Assembly (NCBI GenBank): GCA_024689285.1
Contig: JAILDR010000213.1
Span: 1 to 22,342, forward strand
DNA: 22,342 nucleotides
Source: Bacteroidales bacterium
Lineage (GTDB): Bacteria > Bacteroidota > Bacteroidia > Bacteroidales > F082
Reading direction: 5' to 3'
The position numbers and the translations under genes were made by a program. Shown in pieces: positions 14,952-22,342 of the stretch. The notes below the pieces were generated by a model that worked only from the letters and a program-made list of their open reading frames with translations, ran no database searches and had not been told where the DNA came from. Positions within the stretch are counted from its first letter, which is position 1; every line of letters begins with the position of its first letter.

Positions 14952-16100
14952 TCACTTTTTCTCTTCCTTGGGCAGCACGTCAAACTTGTAGATGCAAAGC
15001 TGGTGGTATTCCTCTTCAGGATTCAGCACCGGCACGGGAGCCAAGGTTGAGTGGTTGACGGCATCCGGGAAATATTGTGTTTCAAGGGCCAGACCTTCAC
15101 GGAAAGCGAGAGGTTTGCCCCATTTGCCAGAGCATTTGCCGTTAAAGAAATTGCCGCTATAAAACTGCATTCCCACTTGGTCGCTCCACACTTGCATTTC
15201 ACGTCCGCTCTTGGGATCGGTCAGCGTGGCATTCCAGCAATAGGCCTTAACATCGTTTTTGTCGATAATCCAGTTGTGGTCGTAGCCCTTGGCGTTCCTC
15301 AACTGTTCGTCGTCGGCACCAATACGCTCACCGATGGTGTGCTTCTCACGGAAGTCAAACGGTGTTTCTTTCACACCGCAGAACTTGCCCGTAGGAATCA
15401 AATGCTCGTCGACGGTGGTCATGTAACGCGCATTGATTTGCAGTTCGTGGTCAAGGATGGTGCCATTGCCTTCTCCCTTCAGGTTGAAGAACGAATGATG
15501 CGAGAAATTGCACAAAGTGGGTGCATCGGTTGTGGCTGTATAACGAATCTGGAACTGATTGTCGTGGGTCAAGGTATAGCTCATCGTCACGTCAAGATTG
15601 CCCGGGAAACCGTCCAAACCATCAGCAAACAAAGCATGCATCTTTATCACACTGTCGTTGGCCGAAACCACATCCCACACCATCTTGTCAGCACCGACAA
15701 GACCACCGTGCAAAGTGTTCTCGCCATCGTTTTTAGCAAGTTGATACTCAACGTCATTCAAAGTAAAAGTAGCATTGGAAATGCGGTTGGCGCAACGTCC
15801 GACAACAGCGCCAAGATAACGCTCACCTTCATTGTTGATGTACTTGTTGATATTGTCATAGCCAAGCACGATGTCTTCAAAGCTGCCGCGACGGTCAGGC
15901 ATCCAAAGGGCTACAACGCGGCCTCCGTAATTTGTGACCTGCATGGTCAAGAAACCGTTGTGCAAAGTATAAAGCGACACAGATTTGCCGTCAATTTGCG
16001 TATTGAAATTGGCAGCGTCAATCAATTTGACTTCTTTTTTCTTAGGTTCGCAACTGACTAATAACAAGGCAATTGCAAAAATCGAAAACACTTTTTTCAT
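14952..16100 (-). CDS. galM: Aldose 1-epimerase (galactose mutarotase), exported lipoprotein form
   Basis: Start at 16100 gives MKKVFSIFAIALLLVSC, a lipoprotein signal with lipidated Cys17, and a 382-residue protein. A longer frame back to 16115 would start at TTG and add only five residues. The mutarotase fold covers about residues 35-375 with the catalytic set in place: H131 in NTLHGG, H202 in FSHHSFFNL, D274 in GYDHNW and E340 in LALETQ. The enzyme interconverts alpha and beta anomers of galactose or related sugars. The lipid anchor places it in the envelope rather than the cytoplasm, which fits anomer conversion of sugars freed by periplasmic glycosidases. It has its own promoter (16136-16167) and terminator. 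Confidence 0.94.
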   Translation of the reverse strand: MKKVFSIFAIALLLVSCEPKKKEVKLIDAANFNTQIDGKSVSLYTLHNGFLTMQVTNYGGRVVALWMPDRRGSFEDIVLGYDNINKYINNEGERYLGAVVGRCANRISNATFTLNDVEYQLAKNDGENTLHGGLVGADKMVWDVVSANDSVIKMHALFADGLDGFPGNLDVTMSYTLTHDNQFQIRYTATTDAPTLCNFSHHSFFNLKGEGNGTILDHELQINARYMTTVDEHLIPTGKFCGVKETPFDFREKHTIGERIGADDEQLRNAKGYDHNWIIDKNDVKAYCWNATLTDPKSGREMQVWSDQVGMQFYSGNFFNGKCSGKWGKPLAFREGLALETQYFPDAVNHSTLAPVPVLNPEEEYHQLCIYKFDVLPKEEKK

Positions 16101-16135
16101 TTTCTTCAATTTCAATCTTCAAAAATTTAGGGCTG

Positions 16136-16167
16136 CAAAAATACAAAATGATATTCAACCGTGCAAA
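16136..16167 (-). promoter_or_regulatory. Consensus promoter of the aldose epimerase gene
   Basis: On the - strand TTTG (16164-16167), 20-base spacer, TATTTTTG (16136-16143), 35 bases before the ATG at 16100. It begins only 7 bases after the stop of the upstream nucleotidase gene. Confidence 0.8.
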
Positions 16168-16174
16168 CCATTTT

Positions 16175-17629
16175 TTACTTAGTTCTTGAAACACCCTGAT
16201 AATCAACCTCCTTATGTCTTCTCAAAAACTCAATCAGCATTTCTTCCGATGTAATGAACGTGCTTCTGCCCTCGTCCTCGCTATGCACATCAATAGTAGT
16301 TGCCATATAACTGTTGAAAGCGACTTTGTAAGTTTTTTTAGTAGAGAACTGGGAGCCTTCCATCTCAATCCAAACGCTGTTGCCACCATCGCCAACGGTA
16401 TAGGTCATTCCAGAGACATAAGACGGGAAGCGACCGTTTTTGCGGTAGCTGTTAAGGATAAACTGTTTCACTTGCGCACCGGTCATCTGATACACAACGA
16501 CTTCGTTATCAAACGGGTCGATACGATAGACATCCTTAACCGTGATGGGGCCTTTCTTGAGACGCTTAACACGGATGCCTCCTGTATTCTGGAAAGCGAA
16601 GTCAGCACCGGTCATCTCACGTAAGGCATCGGTCAACATGCAGCCCAGCTCCTCTGGGTTTTCAAAGTCGGTCTTCGCAACGGCGATGGTTTCATTCAAG
16701 ACTGGCGCATCATTGAATTCATCCAACAAGGCTTTGATTTCCATATTGATATGTGGATAATTCTCAACATTCAGCACTTTGGATTGTTTGTCAACAAGCT
16801 TACCGTCCTTGAATTTCAGGCTTACCAAAGTAGCATAAATAAGGTGTGAACCCGATTGGGTAATCAAAACGCCATTGTGATAGAAAGGCCGCTCAATCAA
16901 CGTATGTGAGTGGCCACCGATGATGGCATCCAACCACGGATTGGCCTGAGCCAGCTCCACATCGTCCTCAAGGCCGCAATGCGAAAGCAAAATGACTGCG
17001 TTGTTCTGGTCTTTCAAGTATTTGTAAGTTGGGAGGACCTCTGTGTCAGGCTTGAAACTTACTTTCTTGAGATTGACGGGGTGCGCTCCCGGCAAACCAT
17101 CATGCCTCAATTCAATCATGCCGATAACAGCAATCTTGAGACCCTGATTCTCAATAATTTCAAATGGTTTGATGTCGAGTTTCACCGAATCGGGGATGAA
17201 GACATTGGCACAAAGGAAAGGGAACTTGGCCCGCTCGATATCGTGCTGGAGATTGACGACATTACCATCCCACTCATGGTTGCCCACCGCTGAAAGGTCG
17301 AAGCCAGTGCGGTTCATCAGTTCAATCATCGGATAGTTCACGGGGTCATACTGGTCGTTGACGGGATTGCCCGTGCGGTTATCGCCTGCCGAGAATACGA
17401 GCAGGTCGGGATAAACGCCACGCAAGCTGTCGACCAAAGCGGCAAACTGCGGAAACATGTCAACACTCGCATGCATATCATTGACCGACAAAATGTTAAT
17501 TTCGGTTTCACCCGTAACGGCAACAGGCGTATTAGCAGTTTTTGCAGCATCCTTTTGGCTCGGCATCAAACAGATGAAAGCCACAATGGCCAACAATGCA
17601 AGTAGCAACAATAATCTTTTCTTGTTCAT
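16175..17629 (-). CDS. 5'-nucleotidase/UshA-type metallophosphatase, exported
   Basis: The 484-residue protein starts with a hydrophobic export signal or anchor (KKRLLLLLALLAIVAFICLM). The N-terminal dimetal phosphatase domain (about 43-285) has all the motifs: NDMHA (D51, H53), GDNRTG (D83), GNHEWD (N117, H118), SHCG (H217) and GGHSH (238-242). The C-terminal 5'-nucleotidase domain (about 312-475) has FQNTGGIR (346-353) and DPFDNEVVVYQMTG (371-384). Family members remove phosphate from nucleotides or related compounds in the periplasm or on the cell surface. C20 follows FI rather than a canonical lipobox, so lipid anchoring is uncertain. The ATG at 17629 is 2 bases after the uvrB stop; upstream in-frame codons overlap uvrB. 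Confidence 0.9.
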   Translation of the reverse strand: MNKKRLLLLLALLAIVAFICLMPSQKDAAKTANTPVAVTGETEINILSVNDMHASVDMFPQFAALVDSLRGVYPDLLVFSAGDNRTGNPVNDQYDPVNYPMIELMNRTGFDLSAVGNHEWDGNVVNLQHDIERAKFPFLCANVFIPDSVKLDIKPFEIIENQGLKIAVIGMIELRHDGLPGAHPVNLKKVSFKPDTEVLPTYKYLKDQNNAVILLSHCGLEDDVELAQANPWLDAIIGGHSHTLIERPFYHNGVLITQSGSHLIYATLVSLKFKDGKLVDKQSKVLNVENYPHINMEIKALLDEFNDAPVLNETIAVAKTDFENPEELGCMLTDALREMTGADFAFQNTGGIRVKRLKKGPITVKDVYRIDPFDNEVVVYQMTGAQVKQFILNSYRKNGRFPSYVSGMTYTVGDGGNSVWIEMEGSQFSTKKTYKVAFNSYMATTIDVHSEDEGRSTFITSEEMLIEFLRRHKEVDYQGVSRTK

Positions 17630-17631
17630 AA

Positions 17632-19647
17632 CTATGAGTTTTTTATATTTTCTTGCAGTTCCAGCATTTCGTCGCGATACTTGGCCGCCGCGATGAAGTC
17701 CATCTCCTTGACAGCCCGTTCCATATTCTTCTTGGCCTGCTGTATGGCTTTTTGCAGCTGCTCGGGCGTTTGCCAAGTCGGGCCACTTTCAGCAGCTATC
17801 GAGGACGAGACATCATGGTTGCCGTATGCCACAGGTGTATGCGCTTCGCCTTTCAGCGTTCCAAGCACATTGTCAATTGCTTTGACAATGGTCTTCGGGA
17901 CGATGCCGTGAGCCTCATTATAAGCCATTTGCTTTGCGCGACGGCGAGCAGTCTCGTCAATGGTCTTTCGCATGGAATCGGTGATGGTGTCGGCATACAT
18001 AATGACCTTGCTCTCAGCATTGCGCGCCGCACGGCCTGCGGTCTGCGTCAACGAACGTTCCGAACGCAGGAAGCCTTCCTTGTCGGCATCAAGGATGGCA
18101 ACGAGGCTCACCTCAGGCAGATCCAAACCCTCACGCAGCAAGTTAACGCCCACCAGCACATCGAAATCGCCCATGCGAAGGCCTTGCAGAATCTCCACGC
18201 GCTCCATCGTCTCCACATCGGAATGAATATATCGCGTCTTGATTTTCAATCCGTTAAGATATGTATTCAGTTCTTCGGCCATACGTTTGGTCAAAGTGGT
18301 GACAAGGACACGCTGGTTCTTCTCCACCACCTTATGAATTTCATCGATAAGGTCATCAACCTGGTTAAGGCTGGGACGCACCTCGATGAGCGGGTCAAGC
18401 AACCCCGTGGGACGAATCACCTGTTCCACATACACGCCCTCACTCTGTTGTAACTCAAAATCGGCAGGCGTGGCACTGACATAGATAGTCTGTCCGGTAA
18501 GCGCCTCAAACTCATCGAATTGCAAAGGGCGGTTATCCAAAGCCGAAGGCAGGCGGAAACCGTATTCCACCAAGGTCTGTTTGCGTGAGCGGTCGCCACC
18601 ATGCATGCCGCGGATTTGCGGAATGGTGACGTGACTCTCGTCGATGACCGTGATGAAATCATCCGGGAAATAATCGAGCAGGCAGAAAGGCCGCGTCCCG
18701 GGACTGCGTCCGTCGAAGTAACGCGAATAATTCTCAATGCCCGAGCAATAGCCAAGTTCCTTCATCATTTCAAGGTCATAGTTCACACGGTCTTCCAAAC
18801 GCTTGGCTTCCAAGTTCTTCCCGATTTCGCGGAAGTACTCGGCCTGACGGAACATATCGTCTTGGATTTCCACCAGGGCAGCATTCAGTTTGCTCTGCGA
18901 AGTGACAAAAATGTTTGCGGGAAAAAGGGTCAGTTCCGAAAGCTCTTCTATCTTTCTGCCCGTCACGGGATTAAAGCACTCAAGACTATCGATTTCGTCG
19001 TCCCAAAACACGATGCGGTAGGCAATGTCGGCATAGGCAGGAAACACGTCCATCGTCTCCCCTTTTATCCTGAATTTGCCTTGCGTGAACTCAATCTCAT
19101 TGCGCACATATAAGGCACTCACCAAAGCTTTGGCCACATCATCGCGGCACATTTTGGCGCCACGCTCCAAATAGATGACGTTCTTTCCAAAGTCGTCAGG
19201 ATTGCCGATACCGTAAAGACACGAGACAGAAGACACCACAATAATGTCCCTCCGTCCCGAGAGCAAGGCCGAAGTGGTCGCCAAGCGCATCTTGTCGATT
19301 TCCGCATTGATGGCGAGGTCTTTTTCAATATAGGTGTTGGTGGCAGGAATGAAAGCCTCAGGCTGGTAGTAGTCGTAATAAGAGACGAAATAATTCACCG
19401 CGTTTTCGGGGAAGAACTGCTTAAACTCGCCGTAAAGCTGTGCAGCCAGGGTTTTGTTGTGGCTCAGCACCAAGGCGGGACGATTCAGCTGTGCCAACAC
19501 GTTGGCAATGGTAAAGGTCTTTCCCGAGCCCGTTACGCCAAGTAGTGTCTGGGCGCGGTCGCCACGTTCCAATCCGTCCACCAACTGCTTGATGGCTTCG
19601 GGCTGGTCGCCAGTGGGCTGAAAATCGGAGACTAATTTGAAGTTCAT
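17632..19647 (-). CDS. uvrB: UvrABC system protein B (excinuclease subunit)
   Basis: The 671-residue protein is full length. It carries Walker A GVTGSGKT (37-44), the DNA-clamping beta-hairpin region with SYYDYYQPEAFIP (89-101), the DESH box (336-339), SATPADFE (391-398), helicase motifs V and VI (GVNLLREGLDLPEVS, QTAGRAARN at 535-543) and the C-terminal UVR motif (630-667) that contacts UvrC. UvrB verifies damage handed over by UvrA and recruits UvrC in nucleotide excision repair. The ATG at 19647 gives the standard N-terminus MNFKLVSDFQPTGDQPEAI; an in-frame extension to 19689 would run through the -7 box. The nucleotidase gene follows after 2 bases. Confidence 0.97.
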   Translation of the reverse strand: MNFKLVSDFQPTGDQPEAIKQLVDGLERGDRAQTLLGVTGSGKTFTIANVLAQLNRPALVLSHNKTLAAQLYGEFKQFFPENAVNYFVSYYDYYQPEAFIPATNTYIEKDLAINAEIDKMRLATTSALLSGRRDIIVVSSVSCLYGIGNPDDFGKNVIYLERGAKMCRDDVAKALVSALYVRNEIEFTQGKFRIKGETMDVFPAYADIAYRIVFWDDEIDSLECFNPVTGRKIEELSELTLFPANIFVTSQSKLNAALVEIQDDMFRQAEYFREIGKNLEAKRLEDRVNYDLEMMKELGYCSGIENYSRYFDGRSPGTRPFCLLDYFPDDFITVIDESHVTIPQIRGMHGGDRSRKQTLVEYGFRLPSALDNRPLQFDEFEALTGQTIYVSATPADFELQQSEGVYVEQVIRPTGLLDPLIEVRPSLNQVDDLIDEIHKVVEKNQRVLVTTLTKRMAEELNTYLNGLKIKTRYIHSDVETMERVEILQGLRMGDFDVLVGVNLLREGLDLPEVSLVAILDADKEGFLRSERSLTQTAGRAARNAESKVIMYADTITDSMRKTIDETARRRAKQMAYNEAHGIVPKTIVKAIDNVLGTLKGEAHTPVAYGNHDVSSSIAAESGPTWQTPEQLQKAIQQAKKNMERAVKEMDFIAAAKYRDEMLELQENIKNS

Positions 19648-19655
19648 ACTATTTG

Positions 19656-19684
19656 CAAAATTACACATTTTCCGCAAATCACAA
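19656..19684 (-). promoter_or_regulatory. Putative uvrB promoter
   Basis: On the - strand TTG (19682-19684), 18-base spacer, TAATTTTG (19656-19663), 8 bases before the ATG at 19647. The leader would be nearly absent if transcription starts the usual 5-7 bases past the -7 box. No LexA-like palindrome was recognised. Confidence 0.5.
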
Positions 19685-19993
19685 CCCATCCCGCAAAAAA
19701 AGTCTACACCGCAGGTTCAAATAGCAACTTCAAAAAACAAGGAGAAATTCAAAACCGCAAGCCAAATTCTGCTACAGTTGCTATAGTTTTTTCCAGGGGT
19801 TGCAGGTGACGCAGGGGATGTCCCTGTCCCAAGACAAGCACGACACTGGGACAGGCCTTAAATACCATCATTCACTAACTTTACCACGGAGCAATACTAT
19901 CCCTGTCTCCTTCGACCCTCTACAAGTTTCTGAAGCCCTTAATAAAAAGCTGACTAAGTATCATGATTTATTCAGTCCTATATAGTTAGTGCT
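19685..19993. other. Intergenic region with a REP-like inverted repeat, no convincing gene
   Basis: The spacer between the restriction gene and uvrB is about 310 bases beyond the uvrB promoter. It holds a GC-richer palindromic block (19815-19855) and a third CCCTGTCTCC copy at 19901-19910, in otherwise AT-rich sequence. A + strand frame of about 55 codons from 19818 crosses the palindrome, has no promoter match and is probably not a gene. No clear terminator for the restriction gene was found. Confidence 0.5.
19815..19855. repeat. REP-like inverted repeat
   Basis: CCTGTCCC (19823-19830) and GGGACAGG (19848-19855) form a perfect 8-bp stem with a 17-base loop. It is preceded by an overlapping small palindrome GGGA-TG-TCCC (19815-19824). 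No T-run follows, so it is not an intrinsic terminator. Its form is that of an interspersed palindromic repeat, but only one full copy is in the window. Confidence 0.5.
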
Positions 19994-22342
19994 TTACCCT
20001 ATCACCCTCTCAAACAACACTTTAATATAATTGCTGTCGTTTTGGAACAACACATGTTCGTTCTCAAAATCCGTTTTACTTAAATCTTCTTTGCCTCCCC
20101 AGAACTTCACCTGGTTATAGTCGGTATTGGATATAATGTAGCTGTCAAGGATGATGTCGGCATCGTTCAAGGAAGGCTCGACTTCGGTCTTAAGCTGGTT
20201 GTAGAGCTGTATCTTCGGGTCTTGCAGACCTTTTAAGTTGCGGATACCTTTGGGGTCGATGAACGTGACGCGCTGCTTCTGGGAATCGTTTACCCAGAGG
20301 ATAAAGTCGGGATAGAAGTTGCAGGCCTCGAAGAAGCCGATACCTTTCCGGCTTTCGTTGCGCAACAAATAGATTTCTTTGCCTTTCAGTAAGCCGTCTT
20401 TGTTTTCTTCATAGAACTTGCGCATATCTCGGATAAGTGCCGTCTCACCAACATTCAAAGCGACGGGTGAAATCTTTATCAGAGGCTCGTTGGTATATTC
20501 GTCCTGAAGCAACTTCTTTCCATTCTGGTCTTTGTCTCTCAGGCACAATACGGGATAGAACAAGTGACGGTCGAAACGCAAGGCCTGTATCCAGGAACTG
20601 TACACAGAGAAGTCTTTCTCCAAATTGCCAGACAGGACTTGCTCGCGAAGCTCACGGAGCTTTTCAATCCACTCGTTCTTATCGTTGCGGACTTCGACTG
20701 TGTACTCATCAAAGAAGTTGGGGTCGCTCGGGTCGAGCCATACGGTCTCCATATACTTTGATTCCCACTTCCCTTTGCTCTTTTTGTAGGCGCGGTCAAT
20801 ATAGGCACGCAACAGCGAAATGGCAACATCTTCCCATAGAGCTACATCACGACCAAAATCGCGGAATTTCAAACGCTCACTTGGGATAGTCAGTTCATAC
20901 CAATCCGAACGCATCATTAATTGCTTTAGGCTGTCAAGACCGATTTCCATATTATACCAACTCCGTTCATTCTTCATCTGCTCGATAGCAAAGAAGATTT
21001 TGTTCCAATTGAGGAATCTCAAATGGGCAGGTGTCAGCTGGCAAACGTCGTTTTCTTCAGCGACCTCGTCGATACCTGAACGTTGGCTCCAAAGGGCTTC
21101 CACCTTATTAGTCATATCGACCTTAACATGGATGCCGTTCACCTCTTCAGGACGCACCACACATTCTTTTTTGAAGTCATAGCCTTCTTTCAGACGGACA
21201 ATCTTCAGCTTCTTGTCGCCCAGCAGGTTGACGGTCGGAATCTTGATTTCCGTATAGGTGTCCTCGTTGGCCGGCAACCCCTCATCTTCGAGATACTTGC
21301 GGAAAGCATCCATATAGTCGGCTCGAACACCAAAGATGTTCAAAGTCTCAATATCGCGCAAGCCTTTGGGGAGATTGCCCGGATTGTAGCTTGCATCGAG
21401 TGCCGAACTACGTTTCAAGGAATACTCAAAGCCTTTCAGGCGGACACCACGACCAAACAACTGAATGATTTCGGAGCCTTCGCTGCGGCCTACATTCATC
21501 AAGCCCATTGCGGAAACGCGCCAGCTGGACCAGCCTTCGCTGAACTTCTTGGAACCAATCAGGATGTTGATGGTGGAGTCTTCTTTGTTGATGTTTGTGA
21601 AAAGTGACAAGGTGCCAAATTCTTTCGACTCACAATCAAGGCCGTTAGCCTCACATAGTTTGATGAGCGAATCGCTGTCTCCCACATTGATGACTCCGAA
21701 ATAATCCGAGCTACCAACACGCAAGCCAATCTCTTTGTCGCCTCCCTTTTGCTTGTCGATGTGCAAATGTGCGCCTTGGACTGTACTATGGAACAACTTT
21801 TCTATCAGTTTGTTATAAGTCACGCGAGCAAAAGCCTCTTCTTCCCCGATTTTCATTCCTGTCTTAACTAGCTGGAAGCTGTTAGCAAACAACGAATAGC
21901 CACGAGGTGTCTTAATGCCGTCGTTGGGGTCTAATAGACGCTTAATGTAAATCGAAAATTGTTGAGGTTGGGAAAGGAAACTTTGCAAGAACAAAAGAAT
22001 TTGAACCACATCGCTTACTTGCCGTCGGCTCTCTGTTCTTACAGCATTAACCGAAGCTCCCACGAATATGCCTAACGGACGTTCAATAAGGAAACGGTTT
22101 TTCACAAAAGGTGAGCCTTCGTAAGCCAAAGTCTGTTCATAGAGGCAGAGCAAATAAGCAGTCAGATACATGTTCAACAGCTCTTCATCGTCCCATGAGG
22201 CCATGTTCATAATTCGGTAGTCCTTGCCATATCCGTCGTTGTAGAAATAGCGGTAGCTATAGTCGAACAACGTGGCTTTGCCGTATTCTTCCAGAAGGGC
22301 ATCGCGGTTGGCACCTGTTTGTGAAGCAATGGCTTGGCCGAA
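19994..22342 (-). CDS. Type III restriction endonuclease Res subunit, C-terminal part (5' partial)
   Basis: The frame stays open to the right edge, so the visible 782 residues lack the N-terminal helicase motifs I-III. What remains includes FDYSYRYFYNDGYGKDYRI, a helicase C-terminal half with motif V (NILIGSKKFSEGWSSWR) and motif VI (IIQLFGRGVRLKG, coded near 21440-21470), a long spacer region, and near the C-terminus a PD-(D/E)xK nuclease core: YPDFILWV followed by VTFIDPKG (coded near 20250-20320). The order helicase-spacer-nuclease is that of Res subunits, which translocate on DNA and cut after meeting a second Res-Mod complex. There is no methyltransferase gene downstream; it would have to lie upstream, outside the window. 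Other helicase-nuclease defence proteins share this layout, so 'type III' is the best rather than the only reading. Confidence 0.82.
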   Translation of the reverse strand, partial: FGQAIASQTGANRDALLEEYGKATLFDYSYRYFYNDGYGKDYRIMNMASWDDEELLNMYLTAYLLCLYEQTLAYEGSPFVKNRFLIERPLGIFVGASVNAVRTESRRQVSDVVQILLFLQSFLSQPQQFSIYIKRLLDPNDGIKTPRGYSLFANSFQLVKTGMKIGEEEAFARVTYNKLIEKLFHSTVQGAHLHIDKQKGGDKEIGLRVGSSDYFGVINVGDSDSLIKLCEANGLDCESKEFGTLSLFTNINKEDSTINILIGSKKFSEGWSSWRVSAMGLMNVGRSEGSEIIQLFGRGVRLKGFEYSLKRSSALDASYNPGNLPKGLRDIETLNIFGVRADYMDAFRKYLEDEGLPANEDTYTEIKIPTVNLLGDKKLKIVRLKEGYDFKKECVVRPEEVNGIHVKVDMTNKVEALWSQRSGIDEVAEENDVCQLTPAHLRFLNWNKIFFAIEQMKNERSWYNMEIGLDSLKQLMMRSDWYELTIPSERLKFRDFGRDVALWEDVAISLLRAYIDRAYKKSKGKWESKYMETVWLDPSDPNFFDEYTVEVRNDKNEWIEKLRELREQVLSGNLEKDFSVYSSWIQALRFDRHLFYPVLCLRDKDQNGKKLLQDEYTNEPLIKISPVALNVGETALIRDMRKFYEENKDGLLKGKEIYLLRNESRKGIGFFEACNFYPDFILWVNDSQKQRVTFIDPKGIRNLKGLQDPKIQLYNQLKTEVEPSLNDADIILDSYIISNTDYNQVKFWGGKEDLSKTDFENEHVLFQNDSNYIKVLFERVIG

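Noticed and set aside
15051..16061. 336-codon + strand open frame opposite the aldose epimerase gene
   Set aside because: It is the antisense reflection of a gene with intact catalytic residues; no domain or signal is recognisable in it.
17653..18453. 266-codon + strand open frame opposite uvrB
   Set aside because: Antisense shadow of a conserved full-length gene; no independent evidence of coding.
19818..19985. 55-codon + strand frame in the uvrB-restriction gene spacer
   Set aside because: It crosses the inverted repeat, which dictates its first residues, has no promoter box and matches no family I know.
1..22342. Search for tRNA, rRNA, CRISPR arrays and insertion sequences
   Set aside because: No cloverleaf, spacer-repeat periodicity, transposase motif or flanking inverted repeat pair was recognised by eye.

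Overview
This window looks like chromosomal DNA of a Bacteroidota bacterium, most likely a Bacteroidales (Prevotella-like or an uncultured gut or oral relative). The signs are: a type IX secretion (Por) C-terminal sorting domain at the left edge; tandem-YegP, ABC-F and lipoprotein-mutarotase proteins of Bacteroidales type; and repeated TAnnTTTG -7 boxes, several with a TTTG/TTG element 18-21 bases upstream, in front of most transcription units, with no clear Shine-Dalgarno sites. Most of it is housekeeping or cell-envelope DNA with very tight spacing. No tRNA, rRNA, CRISPR array or intact insertion sequence was seen.

Left part (1-3044). The 3' end of a secreted T9SS cargo gene on + converges, over a symmetrical terminator, on a small tandem-YegP (DUF1508) gene on -. 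Next on - come nnr (bifunctional NAD(P)H-hydrate repair) and a HAD-IA phosphatase. Between nnr and the HAD gene, on +, lies a 29-codon reading frame for a lysine- and tryptophan-rich peptide built from an in-frame 33-base repeat. It is the most unusual object in the window.

Middle (3045-12632, all +). A lipoprotein fused to a C-terminal outer-membrane barrel sits directly upstream of tex (transcription accessory protein). A second outer-membrane barrel protein, a Wzx-type flippase, two tandem Wzz-type chain-length regulators and a Wzy/WaaL-type O-antigen polymerase or ligase follow. These form the membrane core of a polysaccharide assembly pathway, but no glycosyltransferase, Wza or tyrosine kinase is present, so sugars must be assembled by genes elsewhere.

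Right part (12652-22342, all -). A VOC-fold protein is translationally coupled to an Uup-like ABC-F ATPase. Then come a secreted aldose 1-epimerase lipoprotein, a membrane-anchored or secreted 5'-nucleotidase/metallophosphatase, and uvrB, with uvrB and the nucleotidase only 2 bases apart. A 346-base spacer carrying a REP-like inverted repeat separates uvrB from the C-terminal 782 residues of a type III restriction endonuclease (Res), which runs off the right edge. Its partner methyltransferase is not in the window.
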